The position numbers and the translations under genes are program-made. From NCBI GenBank assembly GCA_027943245.1, contig JANDJZ010000062.1, positions 62,001 to 126,000 on the forward strand: 64,000 nucleotides of DNA. Reading direction: 5' to 3'. This DNA is from Acanthamoeba sp. SK_2022b (Eukaryota > Discosea > Longamoebia > Acanthamoebidae). A model generated the notes under the pieces. It was not told the DNA's origin. It was given only the letters and a program-made list of their open reading frames with translations, and ran no database searches. This document shows positions 50,298 to 58,871 of the stretch, in pieces (positions within the stretch are counted from its first letter, which is position 1; every line of letters starts with the position of its first letter).

Positions 50298-52068
50298 AGT
50301 GCAAAAGCTGTGGCCGACGCTGAAGCGGCTGCTGGCCTATGGCTCGCCGTACCGCAAACCGCTGGGGCTGGCGGTGCTGATGCTGTGGATAGCGGCGGCG
50401 GCGGAAGTCGCCGGGCCGATCCTGGTGAGCTATTTTATCGATAATTACGTCGCCAAAGGGCAACTGCCGCTGACGATCGTCGGCGGGCTGGCGGCGGCTT
50501 ACATCCTGCTGGAGCTGCTGGCGGCGGCGCTGCACTACTTCCAGGCGCTGCTGTTCAACCAGGCGGCGGTGGGGGTGGTCCAGCGGCTGCGCACCGACGT
50601 GATGGACGCCGCGCTGCGCCAGCCGCTCAGCGCCTTCGACACGCAGCCGGTCGGGCAATTGATCTCGCGCGTCACCAACGACACCGAGGTGATCAAGGAT
50701 CTGTACGTGATGGTGGTCTCCACAGTGCTGAAAAGCGCCGCGCTGATCGGCGCCATGCTGGTGGCGATGTTCAGCCTCGACTGGCGCATGGCGCTGGTGG
50801 CGGTCTGCATCTTCCCGGCGGTGTTTGTGGTGATGGGCATCTATCAATACTACAGCACGCCGATCGTGCGCCGGGTGCGCAGCTATCTGGCGGACATCAA
50901 CGACGGTTTCAACGAAGTGATCAACGGCATGGGCGTGATTCAGCAGTTCCGCCAGCAGGTGCGCTTCGGTGAACGCATGAGCGCCGCCAGCCAGTCGCAC
51001 TATCTGGCGCGCATGCAGACCCTGCGGCTCGATGGTTTCCTGCTGCGACCGCTGCTCAGCCTGTTTTCGGCGCTGGTGCTGTGCGGGCTGCTGATGCTGT
51101 TCGGCTTCAGCGGCGAGGGGGTGATTGGCGTCGGCGTGCTCTATGCCTTCATCAACTACCTGGGGCGCCTGAACGAACCGCTGATCGAGCTCACGTCGCA
51201 GCAGTCGATCCTGCAGCAGGCGGTGGTGGCCGGTGAACGCATTTTCGAGCTGATGGATCGCAGCCAGCAGAGTTACGGCGCCGACGATCGTCCGCTGGCC
51301 GGTGGCCGCATCGACATCACCGATCTGAGCTTCGCTTACCGCGCGGACAAAAAGGTGCTGCAGCACATTTCGCTGGCGGTGCCTTCGCGCGGCTTCGTGG
51401 CGCTGGTCGGGCATACCGGCAGCGGCAAGAGCACCTTGGCCAACCTGCTGATGGGCTATTACCCGGTCAGCGAGGGGGAAGTGCGTCTCGATGGCCGCCC
51501 GATCTCCAGCCTGTCGCACCGCACGCTGCGCCAGGGCGTGGCGATGGTGCAGCAGGATCCGGTGGTGATCGCCGATTCGGTGCTGGCCAACGTTACGTTG
51601 GGGCGCAACATCGAGGAAGACGCCGTGTGGCAGGCGCTGGAAACGGTGCAGCTGGCGAGTCTGGTGCGCGGCTTCCCGCAGGGTATTCACACCCGGCTGG
51701 GAGAGCAGGGCAATAACCTGTCCGTCGGACAGAAACAGCTGCTGGCGATGGCGCGGGTCTTGGTGCAGGCGCCGCAGATCCTGATCCTCGACGAGGCGAC
51801 CGCCAATATCGACTCGGGCACCGAACAGGCGATCCAGCGCGCGCTGCGAGCGATCCGCGAGCACACCACGCTGGTGGTGATCGCCCACCGGCTGTCGACC
51901 ATCGTCGATGCCGATTCCATCCTGGTGCTGCATCGCGGCCAGGCGGTAGAGCAGGGCAACCATCAGCAGCTGCTGGCGCAGCAGGGGCGCTACTACCAGA
52001 TGTACCAGCTGCAGCTGGCGGGCGAGCAGCTGGCGGAAGCGGTGCGCGAAGAGAGCCAACCCGCCTGA
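50290..52068 (+). CDS. mdlB: ABC multidrug-type exporter half-transporter MdlB
   Basis: This 592-residue protein starts at ATG 50290, overlapping mdlA by 8 bp. It has six membrane helices and a nucleotide-binding domain with Walker [10 protein letters not shown], a variant signature L-S-V-G-Q-K-Q-L and canonical Walker B L-I-L-D-E-A with the catalytic Glu. With MdlA it forms a heterodimer having one complete and one degenerate ATP site. A strong terminator follows. Confidence 0.95.
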   Translation: MNKVQKLWPTLKRLLAYGSPYRKPLGLAVLMLWIAAAAEVAGPILVSYFIDNYVAKGQLPLTIVGGLAAAYILLELLAAALHYFQALLFNQAAVGVVQRLRTDVMDAALRQPLSAFDTQPVGQLISRVTNDTEVIKDLYVMVVSTVLKSAALIGAMLVAMFSLDWRMALVAVCIFPAVFVVMGIYQYYSTPIVRRVRSYLADINDGFNEVINGMGVIQQFRQQVRFGERMSAASQSHYLARMQTLRLDGFLLRPLLSLFSALVLCGLLMLFGFSGEGVIGVGVLYAFINYLGRLNEPLIELTSQQSILQQAVVAGERIFELMDRSQQSYGADDRPLAGGRIDITDLSFAYRADKKVLQHISLAVPSRGFVALVGHTGSGKSTLANLLMGYYPVSEGEVRLDGRPISSLSHRTLRQGVAMVQQDPVVIADSVLANVTLGRNIEEDAVWQALETVQLASLVRGFPQGIHTRLGEQGNNLSVGQKQLLAMARVLVQAPQILILDEATANIDSGTEQAIQRALRAIREHTTLVVIAHRLSTIVDADSILVLHRGQAVEQGNHQQLLAQQGRYYQMYQLQLAGEQLAEAVREESQPA

Positions 52069-52072
52069 GCAT

Positions 52073-52100
52073 GGGCCGCGATCGCGGCCCTTCTTTTTTT
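52073..52100 (+). terminator. Terminator after mdlB
   Basis: GGGCCGCG/CGCGGCCC with a 2-base centre is followed by TTCTTTTTTT. Confidence 0.88.
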
Positions 52101-52167
52101 CCCACGCACCACAAGCAGGCAACCCGCCTGCGCCATGCCCCCTTTCTGCACTTTTTCGACGCGATGC

Positions 52168-52182
52168 GCACCAAATCAGTGC
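52168..52182 (+). promoter_or_regulatory. Probable NtrC binding site upstream of glnK
   Basis: GCACCAAATCAGTGC differs at two positions from the NtrC consensus GCACCANNNTGGTGC. It lies about 110 bp upstream of the sigma54 promoter, a usual enhancer distance. Confidence 0.65.
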
Positions 52183-52278
52183 GCGATATTTAATCAATTC
52201 AGGGTATCGGTATGGCGCCGCGGTCTGATGGTGCCCGCGTTCCCGCTAATCCGCTGAATCGTCATGCAAAATCAAATC

Positions 52279-52294
52279 TGGCACAGGCCTTGCT
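52279..52294 (+). promoter_or_regulatory. Sigma54 promoter of glnK-amtB
   Basis: TGGCACAGGCCTTGCT matches the RpoN consensus TGGCAC-N5-TTGC(A/T), with the -24 GG and -12 GC correctly spaced. It lies 53 bp before glnK. Confidence 0.92.
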
Positions 52295-52346
52295 ACATAT
52301 GACGCGTACCAGGGGTGAGTTTGGGTTTAATTCGTGGAGGGGCAAT

Positions 52347-52685
52347 ATGAAGCTGGTGACCGTGGTAATCAAACCGTTCAAGCTGGAGGACGTGCGCGAG
52401 GCTCTGTCCTCCGTGGGCATTCAGGGGTTGACCGTAACCGAAGTGAAGGGCTTTGGCCGCCAGAAGGGGCACGCCGAGCTGTATCGCGGCGCCGAATATA
52501 ACGTCAACTTCCTGCCCAAGGTCAAAATCGACATCGCCATCGCTGACGATCAGTTGGATGAAGTGGTTGATGTGATTAGCAAAGCCGCCTACACCGGCAA
52601 AATCGGCGACGGCAAAATTTTCGTTGCCGAGTTGCAACGCGTGATCCGCATTCGCACCGGCGAAACCGACGAATCGGCACTGTAA
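52347..52685 (+). CDS. glnK: Nitrogen regulatory PII protein GlnK
   Basis: GlnK is a trimeric PII protein that signals nitrogen and energy status and plugs the AmtB channel when ammonium is sufficient. The 112 residues start at ATG 52347 after GGAGGGG. The T-loop with uridylylation target Tyr51 (Y-R-G-A-E-Y) and the C-terminal G-K-I-G-D-G-K-I-F-V signature are intact. A longer in-frame reading from 52212 contains the sigma54 promoter and is rejected. Confidence 0.97.
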   Translation: MKLVTVVIKPFKLEDVREALSSVGIQGLTVTEVKGFGRQKGHAELYRGAEYNVNFLPKVKIDIAIADDQLDEVVDVISKAAYTGKIGDGKIFVAELQRVIRIRTGETDESAL

Positions 52686-52721
52686 CCGCGAACTCAGCTA
52701 AGTGATGGGGATGGATTGATA

Positions 52722-54008
52722 ATGAAAAGACTGTTATCCATGTTGGGCCTGAGTTCGGTAACCCTGGTTCCTTCTTTGGCCCTGGCCGCCCCGGCGGTCG
52801 CTGATAAGGCCGACAACGCCTTTATGATGATCTGCACTGCGTTGGTGCTGTTCATGACGCTGCCGGGCATCGCGCTGTTTTACGGCGGCCTGCTGCGCGG
52901 CAAAAACGTGCTGTCGATGCTGACGCAGGTCACCGTCACCTTCGCGCTGGTCTGCGTGCTGTGGGTGCTGTATGGCTACAGCCTGGCGTTCAGCGAGGGC
53001 AATGCGGTATTTGGCGGGTTCGAAACGGCGATGCTGAAAGGCATCGGCATCGATAGCGTCACCGGCAGCATCAGCCAGATGATCCACGTCGCCTTCCAGG
53101 CGTCCTTCGCCTGTATCACCGTCGCACTAGTGGTGGGCGGCTTCGCCGAACGCATTCGCTTCTCGGCGGTGCTGATCTTCGCGATTGTGTGGTTCACGCT
53201 GTCTTATCTGCCGATCGCGCACATGGTGTGGGGCGGCGGCTACCTGGCCACCGACGGCGCATTGGACTTCGCCGGCGGCACCGTAGTGCACATCAACGCC
53301 GCCAGCGCCGGGTTGGTCGGCGCCTACCTGATCGGCAAGCGCGCCGGCTTCGGTAAAGAGGCCTTCAAACCGCACAACCTGCCGATGGTGTTTACCGGGG
53401 CGTCCATCCTGTATATCGGCTGGTTCGGCTTTAACGCCGGCTCCGCCAGCGCGGCCAACGGCATTGCGGCCCTGGCATTCCTCAACACCGTGGTCGCCAC
53501 TGCGGGCGCCATTCTCTCCTGGACCTTCGCCGAATGGGTGCTGCGCGGCAAGCCTTCGCTGCTGGGCGCCTGCTCCGGCATGATCGCCGGGTTGGTTGCG
53601 GTGACGCCGGCGGCGGGCACCGTGGGCGTGGGCGGGGCGTTGATCATCGGCCTGGTGGGCGGCGTCGCCGGCCTGTGGGGCGTAGTGACGCTGAAGAAAT
53701 GGCTGAAGGTGGACGACACCTGCGACGTGTTCGGCGTGCACGGGGTGTGCGGCATCGTCGGCTGCCTGCTGACCGGCGTGTTCACCGCCTCTTCACTGGG
53801 CGGCACCGGCTACGCCGAAGGGGTGACGATGGGCCATCAGGTCTGGATCCAGCTGGTGAGCGTGCTGATCACGCTGGTGTGGTCGAGCGTCGCCGCCTTT
53901 ATCGCCTTCAAGATCGCGGGCGCGATGGTGGGCCTGAGAGTGCCGGAAGAGCAGGAACGCGAGGGGCTGGACGTCAACAGCCACGGCGAGAGCGCCTACA
54001 ACCAATAA
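52722..54008 (+). CDS. amtB: Ammonium transporter AmtB
   Basis: AmtB is a trimeric ammonium channel. The start at 52722 with GGGGATGGA upstream gives 428 residues, as in E. coli; a TTG two codons earlier is a weaker option. A 22-residue signal peptide would leave mature A-P-A-V-A-D-K-A-D-N-A-F, followed by 11 helices. Typical stretches are F-Y-G-G-L-L-R-G-K-N-V, the twin-His pore helix segment (V-V-H-I-N-A-A-S-A-G) and F-G-V-H-G-V-C-G. It is co-transcribed with glnK. Confidence 0.97.
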   Translation: MKRLLSMLGLSSVTLVPSLALAAPAVADKADNAFMMICTALVLFMTLPGIALFYGGLLRGKNVLSMLTQVTVTFALVCVLWVLYGYSLAFSEGNAVFGGFETAMLKGIGIDSVTGSISQMIHVAFQASFACITVALVVGGFAERIRFSAVLIFAIVWFTLSYLPIAHMVWGGGYLATDGALDFAGGTVVHINAASAGLVGAYLIGKRAGFGKEAFKPHNLPMVFTGASILYIGWFGFNAGSASAANGIAALAFLNTVVATAGAILSWTFAEWVLRGKPSLLGACSGMIAGLVAVTPAAGTVGVGGALIIGLVGGVAGLWGVVTLKKWLKVDDTCDVFGVHGVCGIVGCLLTGVFTASSLGGTGYAEGVTMGHQVWIQLVSVLITLVWSSVAAFIAFKIAGAMVGLRVPEEQEREGLDVNSHGESAYNQ

Positions 54009-54059
54009 GACTCGAAGCAGGGCAGTGCGCTAAAGACTAAAATAATGATGAAGCCGACA

Positions 54060-54090
54060 GGGGCGATGGAAACATCGCCCCTTTCTTTAT
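54060..54090 (+). terminator. Terminator after amtB
   Basis: GGGGCGATG/CATCGCCCC with a GAAA tetraloop is followed by TTTCTTTAT. It lies between convergent amtB and tesB. Confidence 0.9.
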
Positions 54091-54098
54091 GCTGCGGA

Positions 54099-54962
54099 TC
54101 AGGCGTCGCGCTGGCGAATCACCCCTTCCTGCACGGTGGTGGCGACCAGGACGCCGTCGCGGGTGTAGATTTGGCCGCGTACAAAGCCGCGTGCGCCGGA
54201 GGCGGAGGAGCTCTCCACCGCGTACAGCAGCCAGTCATCCATGCGGAACGGGCGATGGAACCACATGGAGTGGTCAATGGTGGCCACCTGCATGCCCGGC
54301 TCGAGGAAGCCGACGCCGTGCGGCTGCAGCGCGGTCGGCAGGAAGTTAAAGTCCGACGCGTAGCCCAGCAGGTATTGGTGGATGCGTTGATCTTCTGGCA
54401 TGCTGCCGTTGGCGCGGAACCAGACGTAGCGATGCGGTTCTTCCACGCTGCCTTTCAGCGGGTTGTGGAATTTCACCGGGCGCATTTCGATCGGCTTTTG
54501 GCCGATAAATTTTTCGCGCACTTTTTCCGGCAGCATATGCGCCAGCTTCTGGGCGATCTCTGATTCGGACAGCAGCCCTTCCGGCGGCGGCACGTCCGGC
54601 ATCAGGTTCTGGTGCTCGAAACCCGCTTCCGGGCTCTGGAAGGAGGCGGTCATATAGAAGATAGGTTTACCGTGCTGGATGGCGCTGACGCGGCGCGCGC
54701 TGAAGCTGTTGCCGTCGCGCAGGGTTTCCACGTCGTAAACGATAGGCTTGCTGCTGTCGCCCGGGCGCAGGAAGTAGCTGTGGAACGAATGCACGCTGCG
54801 CTCGTCCGGCACCGTCTGTTTGGCGGCGTACAGCGCCTGGCCGACCACCTGCCCGCCGAACACCTGGCGCAGCCCCAAATCTTCACTCTGGCCGCGGAAC
54901 AGCCCTTCTTCGATTTTCTCCAGATCCAGCAGATCGAGGAGGTTTTGCAATGCCTGGCTCAT
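54099..54962 (-). CDS. tesB: Acyl-CoA thioesterase II
   Basis: TesB hydrolyses medium- and long-chain acyl-CoAs. The 287-residue double hotdog protein has the N-terminal hotdog with [12 protein letters not shown] and the C-terminal hotdog with the active-site Asp in [10 protein letters not shown]. The catalytic Asp/Thr/Gln set appears present. AAAGGTAAC precedes the ATG. Confidence 0.96.
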   Translation of the reverse strand: MSQALQNLLDLLDLEKIEEGLFRGQSEDLGLRQVFGGQVVGQALYAAKQTVPDERSVHSFHSYFLRPGDSSKPIVYDVETLRDGNSFSARRVSAIQHGKPIFYMTASFQSPEAGFEHQNLMPDVPPPEGLLSESEIAQKLAHMLPEKVREKFIGQKPIEMRPVKFHNPLKGSVEEPHRYVWFRANGSMPEDQRIHQYLLGYASDFNFLPTALQPHGVGFLEPGMQVATIDHSMWFHRPFRMDDWLLYAVESSSASGARGFVRGQIYTRDGVLVATTVQEGVIRQRDA

Positions 54963-55193
54963 AAAGTTGTTACCTTTCTAATAATCATTTTGCGCAGTGT
55001 GCGGAATATCACGGCGCGGCGTCAACATCTTGCGTTATGGGGCCGATGAGAATGCTCTTAATAGTGGGCGCTTTGGACAGGCTAAGTGATTAATAGGTGG
55101 AGCAAAGTGGATTTGTCAGTGTTTTGTGCTAAGTTTAATAGGTGCGGTGGTGAAAGCCACCAACATGTTGATAATAAAAAAGGAGACCGATCC

Positions 55194-55685
55194 ATGAAAC
55201 TCTGGCAAATCGTAGGCGGTGCCGCGGCACTGACGATCACGCTGGCAGGATGCGCGCAAAAGAGTGCTGATGTGCCTACACAGGCGGCCGGTAACCCGGC
55301 GGCTGCGCAAACGCAGATTCAGGGCCCGGCGGTGACAGGTTCGGTTAATATACGTCAGCGCATTGCGCTGCCGCCGGACGCGGTACTGACGGTCACCCTT
55401 TCTGACGCCTCGCTGGCGGATGCGCCGTCTAAAGTGATTGCACAGCGCGCGGTACGCACTGAAGGGCAACAGGCGCCGTTCAGCTTTACGCTGCCGTATA
55501 ACCCGTCCGACATCCAACCGAATGCGCGTATCATTCTGAGCGCGGCGGTGACGGTCAACGGGCGACTGATGTTTATTACCGACACCATCCAGGAAGTGGT
55601 CAACCGCAACGGCACCCGTGCCGATCTGCTGCTGGTTCCGGTTCAGGGTGTGCCGATTCAGGCTGCGCCAACCGCCATGCAGTAA
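55194..55685 (+). CDS. ybaY: Lipoprotein YbaY
   Basis: The protein has 163 residues starting at ATG 55194 with AAGGAGA upstream. The signal peptide ends T-L-A-G-C (Cys19). The mature part contains a single beta-sandwich domain of the YbaY type (V-T-G-S-V-N-I-R-Q-R-I-A-L-P-P-D-A). The open frame continues upstream without a ribosome site. The protein is outer-membrane associated by prediction and its function is unknown. Confidence 0.9.
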   Translation: MKLWQIVGGAAALTITLAGCAQKSADVPTQAAGNPAAAQTQIQGPAVTGSVNIRQRIALPPDAVLTVTLSDASLADAPSKVIAQRAVRTEGQQAPFSFTLPYNPSDIQPNARIILSAAVTVNGRLMFITDTIQEVVNRNGTRADLLLVPVQGVPIQAAPTAMQ

Positions 55686-55713
55686 TCTTACTGCGGTACA
55701 GCAAGATGAAATC

Positions 55714-55749
55714 AACAGCCTTTGCGCTTCGGCCAAAGGCTGTTTTGTT
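55714..55749 (+). terminator. Terminator between ybaY and ybaZ
   Basis: AACAGCCTTTG/CAAAGGCTGTT with a 9-base loop is followed by TTGTTTT. Convergent genes use it from both sides. Confidence 0.85.
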
Positions 55750-56064
55750 TTACCAGCGCCAGCCGTAGCGATCGAAATCGACCGTGCTGTGCGGGCCGAA
55801 AATAATCCCCTCCGCCAGCAATGCCTGCCGCTGCCGTTGAAAATCCTCCCCTTGCTGCGATATCTGCCCGTGGCGGTTGATCACCCGGTGCCAGGGTAGC
55901 GTGCTGCCTTCCGGCAAACGCCGCAGCACGCCGCCGACCTGACGTGCGGCGCGCGGTGAACCGGCCAGCCGGGCAACTTCGCCGTAGGTGGTGACTTTGC
56001 CGTAAGGAATGGCGGCCACGATGTGGAATACCCGCTGGCTGAAAGAGGCGTCTTCTGGTTGCAT
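55750..56064 (-). CDS. ybaZ: Alkyltransferase-like protein YbaZ (Atl)
   Basis: This 104-residue protein of the O6-alkylguanine-DNA alkyltransferase fold has P-W-H-R-V-I in place of the active-site P-C-H-R, so it cannot accept an alkyl group. ATL proteins bind O6-alkylguanine lesions, flip the base and hand them to nucleotide excision repair. The helix-turn-helix G-K-V-T-T-Y-G-E-V-A-R-L-A-G and the R-Q-V-G arginine finger are present. It is convergent with ybaY and upstream of ffs. Confidence 0.94.
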   Translation of the reverse strand: MQPEDASFSQRVFHIVAAIPYGKVTTYGEVARLAGSPRAARQVGGVLRRLPEGSTLPWHRVINRHGQISQQGEDFQRQRQALLAEGIIFGPHSTVDFDRYGWRW

Positions 56065-56151
56065 GTTGCTGTTCCTGCGCGAGTCAAAACCCAGGCGGAG
56101 AGTGTGCCACAGCGCAGGTGGGTAAGAAAACAGCGGTTGGTCCCGGTTGGC

Positions 56152-56180
56152 TTGCTATTTGATAGGGCATCGCCGATAAT
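56152..56180 (+). promoter_or_regulatory. Promoter of ffs
   Basis: TTGCTA, a 17-bp spacer and GATAAT (56175-56180) are followed by a GC-rich discriminator (GCCCACCGC), typical of stable-RNA promoters. Transcription would begin about 25 bases before the mature 4.5S RNA, fitting the known RNase P-removed leader. Confidence 0.7.
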
Positions 56181-56212
56181 GCCCACCGCTTCGGAGTACA
56201 GAAGCCGTCAAT

Positions 56213-56326
56213 GGGGGCCCTGTTGGTTCTCCCGCAACACTAACTTGTGAACTCGGTCAGGTCCGGAAGGAAGCAGCCGCAGCAGGTGACGTGTGTGCCG
56301 GGATGTAGCTGGCAGGGTCCCCACCC
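56213..56326 (+). ncRNA. ffs: 4.5S RNA (signal recognition particle RNA)
   Basis: This 114-base RNA folds end to end (5' GGGGGCCCTG with 3' CAGGGTCCCC) and contains the Ffh-binding core GGTCAGGTCCGGAAGGAAGC with the GGAA tetraloop, and the matching GCCGGGATGTAGCTGGCAGG segment of the E. coli RNA. It works with Ffh and FtsY in co-translational targeting of membrane proteins. A weak hairpin followed by TTTTT (56328-56351) may terminate it. Confidence 0.97.
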
Positions 56327-56675
56327 ATTTGCGGCCCGCAAAAACGTTTTTCCCCGTTATTCTTCCTGTCGACAGCTGCACAAGCGTCATTTCGCACGCC
56401 GCGAGCGAGCGTCTTTTCCTCTGCGCCGTTTTTGCCCTTCTCCCCCTATAGGGTTGCCAACAGATCCGATGACGGTGAAAAAAATAGCGTTTATATCGTT
56501 ATTTGTGGGGCAAATAATGGCGCAGGCATAGGGAAAATTCTTAAAGTTGCACGCCTGTTGGGATGGCGTTAGTATTGTTTATTCTCTGTGCGAAAAAACT
56601 ATCCGCGCTTCGCGGCGGTCGTCGAACTCGCTGAATAAGTTTAAATAATAACCCGTGTGCGCTGTCAGGCTGAAC
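56327..56675. other. Spacer between ffs and the accessory regulator block
   Basis: It begins with the possible ffs terminator (TTTGCG/CGCAAA then TTTTT) and becomes AT-rich from about 56.47 kb. It marks the step from core to accessory DNA. No tRNA, integrase or credible gene is seen. Confidence 0.5.
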
Positions 56676-57473
56676 ATGATTTATATCATTGATAAAGATA
56701 TTACATTTAACACTGAAAACGGTTCATTGAAGAGTATAAAGAAGGGACGGGAAGTTTTCTTATCCAGCGTTAATTCTAGAGTATTCAAATGTTTGCTTGA
56801 GCATGGCCACGAGGCGGTGAGCCGGGATACGCTGTTGCAGCAGGTGTGGACCGATCACGGCCTGAGCGCCTCTTCGGCGACGTTGAATCAATATATCAGC
56901 CTGACGCGGCGGGCATTGACGTCTGTCGGTTTCAATGAACGCCTGATCGTTACCCTCTCTAAAAAGGGGTATAGACTCAATAGAATAATACCGATCGACC
57001 GACTGCGGATTGATTTACCCGATCCCCCGCCGCTTGCCGATGCCCCGGTTCCCTTGGCTGCGCCGACCGCAACGTCAAAAAACACCCACCACTATTTTTT
57101 TATTCTGCTGCGCAGCTTATCGATCGTCGTGCCATTATCTTTTCTGGCGCTGTGCTTTATCTATTACAAACATCATCGCGACAGTGAAAAGAAGCAGGTA
57201 TTGTCTTACGTGGGGACGGTAAACGGCTGCCCGATCTACTATGCCGGCCATTTTTTGGAGAATCATCAGGACGACTATTTGCAGTTCTTGGTCAGGAAGG
57301 ATCTTTATGGCCAGCGTTGCCGCCCCGGTGAGATTGTCATTACCAAGGTTAACCGTTCTCATAATGCCAATGAAGACAGCGGACGCCAGTTTATCGCCAA
57401 ATGCACGAAGGACAGTGCGGCCGTTTTGCATAATTGTGAGAGCGAGTACATCCGGGCATGGAAAAAAAGTTAA
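56676..57473 (+). CDS. CadC/MarT-type membrane-anchored winged-helix regulator
   Basis: The protein has 265 residues. An OmpR-type winged helix (about 25-105, S-V-N-S-R-V-F-K-C-L-L-E-H-G-H-E-A-V-S) is joined by a Pro/Ala linker to one membrane helix (about 141-163) and a periplasmic domain of about 100 residues with four cysteines, possibly redox-sensitive disulfides. Its stop overlaps the next gene, a FidL-like protein, by 16 bp. This MarT-FidL-like pairing is known from Salmonella SPI-3. Target genes are unknown; the nearby gsp operon is a candidate. The start ATG 56676 is preferred over a GTG at 56655. Confidence 0.8.
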   Translation: MIYIIDKDITFNTENGSLKSIKKGREVFLSSVNSRVFKCLLEHGHEAVSRDTLLQQVWTDHGLSASSATLNQYISLTRRALTSVGFNERLIVTLSKKGYRLNRIIPIDRLRIDLPDPPPLADAPVPLAAPTATSKNTHHYFFILLRSLSIVVPLSFLALCFIYYKHHRDSEKKQVLSYVGTVNGCPIYYAGHFLENHQDDYLQFLVRKDLYGQRCRPGEIVITKVNRSHNANEDSGRQFIAKCTKDSAAVLHNCESEYIRAWKKS

Positions 57474-57952
57474 ATATTTTGTCAGCCACGCTGGTCGGCC
57501 TGTGCGTGTTGACTGGCAGCGTGGTGTATTCCCTGGTTCGCAGCCATCATGAGTTCGGTGATTTTTCCTGCGAAGCGAACGCCACGTTCAATTATTTCAA
57601 TTCGCTGGACGCGCAGGCGGCACACGATGACATCCAGCTGTCGCTAAAAATAAACTACATCTTTTTGTCGGGCGATAAGGGCGTGATGATCTTGTCGGGC
57701 CTGGCCAACGACGGTGAAGAGAAGTATTTCGTCAACCGACGGGTTAATTTCAGCTATGTCTCGCAAGGCAGTTTCTATCGTTTCCACTATGGTGAGGTGA
57801 ATTATTCACCGCGCGATACCTTGCCGGAAGAGGTGTATACTTACTTTTTCAGCAATGAATCGACGTTTTATCATATTCGCAGCGTAGACAAGAATACGTT
57901 GATGTTCAGCAATGCCTACTCGCCGATGTTTTTATGTAATATCGAATCCTGA
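57458..57952 (+). CDS. FidL-like membrane protein
   Basis: This 164-residue protein has a basic start (M-E-K-K-L-N-I-L-S), one membrane helix (about 8-26) and a periplasmic domain rich in aromatic residues, with two cysteines. Size, layout and position directly after a CadC/MarT-type regulator match FidL-like proteins, which probably modulate the partner regulator in the periplasm. The identification rests on context and topology rather than on a motif. Confidence 0.6.
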   Translation: MEKKLNILSATLVGLCVLTGSVVYSLVRSHHEFGDFSCEANATFNYFNSLDAQAAHDDIQLSLKINYIFLSGDKGVMILSGLANDGEEKYFVNRRVNFSYVSQGSFYRFHYGEVNYSPRDTLPEEVYTYFFSNESTFYHIRSVDKNTLMFSNAYSPMFLCNIES

Positions 57953-58355
57953 TTTTTATCTCGTTTTTTATGTGAGCTTAAGGTGTATTTCTGTTACCCT
58001 TTACATCCTCGCCTCCTGCCTTTTTAGCACGCAACTAATAACATGGGTTATTATGCGTGAATGTCTATTTTCTTTATCATTAATCAAATTTAATGGTGGT
58101 TTAGCTATTTTATAAAACCTGCTATCGTCATGTTTTTAAATGATTTAATGAATCTAAGGTAATGTGATGTGACCATATTAATTTTATATTGTTTATTTTA
58201 AAGAAATAAGTTGCATGAATGTTTTTCGCATGATTAATTGAGGCCGCTCTTGAAACGGCGAACCATTAATTTTCATTGAAAATGCATCTCGCCGCATGCG
58301 TGCAAAGGTGATGGCACAGAGGGCCTTTGAACTTCATTAAACTGATAGGCGAGAG
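57953..58355. other. AT-rich gene-free region before the truncated regulator
   Basis: This 403-bp region is strongly AT-rich, with runs such as ATTAATTTTATATTG near 58.18 kb. It has no credible gene and no clear terminator hairpin. It is a likely H-NS-bound regulatory region ahead of the regulator and gsp genes, which is inference from base composition only. Confidence 0.45.
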
Positions 58356-58841
58356 ATGGACATACATAACATTGCCCTGAACGAGACTCTGTTGGAAAAT
58401 GAGTTGGTAATATTAAACAACAATGAAAAAACGCTGTTGTTTAAAAAAGAGAATGTGCTCATTGAAATGACCGAATTACAGCGGCGCTTCATGCTGTGCC
58501 TGTTGAGCGGTATTTATAAGAAGAACGACATTATTCGCGCTGTCTGGTTTTGCAACCATGAGACCATCAGCGACAATAACTATTATCAGATGATATTCCA
58601 ATGCCGCTCTTTGCTCTCCCGCCACGGTATTCCTGGCGAGGTGATCAAGACCATTCCCCGATTTGGCGTGATGTTGAGCTTTCAAGCCTGCGAGCGTGCG
58701 GCCGCTAATTTGCAGGGGGAATGCCCGTCGTCATCGGTTAATAATCGCCGGCGAACGTGGCTGGACGCCGTGAATTATAAAGTGGCTCTGGTCATCACGC
58801 TGCTGTTTTCCGTCGCGATGGTGGTCGGTATTTCCGCTTAG
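58356..58841 (+). CDS. Short CadC-like winged-helix protein with C-terminal membrane anchor and no periplasmic domain
   Basis: The protein has 161 residues. The winged-helix core (about 35-108, L-Q-R-R-F-M-L-C-L-L...I-I-R-A-V-W-F; V-I-K-T-I-P-R-F-G-V-M-L) resembles CadC/ToxR-like DNA-binding domains. It is followed by a short linker and one helix (about 142-159), ending in Ser-Ala. The sensing domain is absent, so any signal must come through a partner or the membrane. It lies 30 bp before gspC on the same strand, so co-transcription and control of the secretion operon are plausible. Confidence 0.75.
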   Translation: MDIHNIALNETLLENELVILNNNEKTLLFKKENVLIEMTELQRRFMLCLLSGIYKKNDIIRAVWFCNHETISDNNYYQMIFQCRSLLSRHGIPGEVIKTIPRFGVMLSFQACERAAANLQGECPSSSVNNRRRTWLDAVNYKVALVITLLFSVAMVVGISA

Positions 58842-58871
58842 CGTTGGCGCCGTTGAATAACCGGGGGTGCC

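Noticed and set aside
50098..52197. Long minus-strand open frame opposite mdlB
   Set aside because: It is antisense to a full ABC transporter gene, with low-complexity Arg/His/Gln composition and no ribosome site or motif.
56676..57473. CadC of the lysine decarboxylase system
   Set aside because: No cadBA genes nearby; the FidL-like partner and short periplasmic domain fit the MarT type better.
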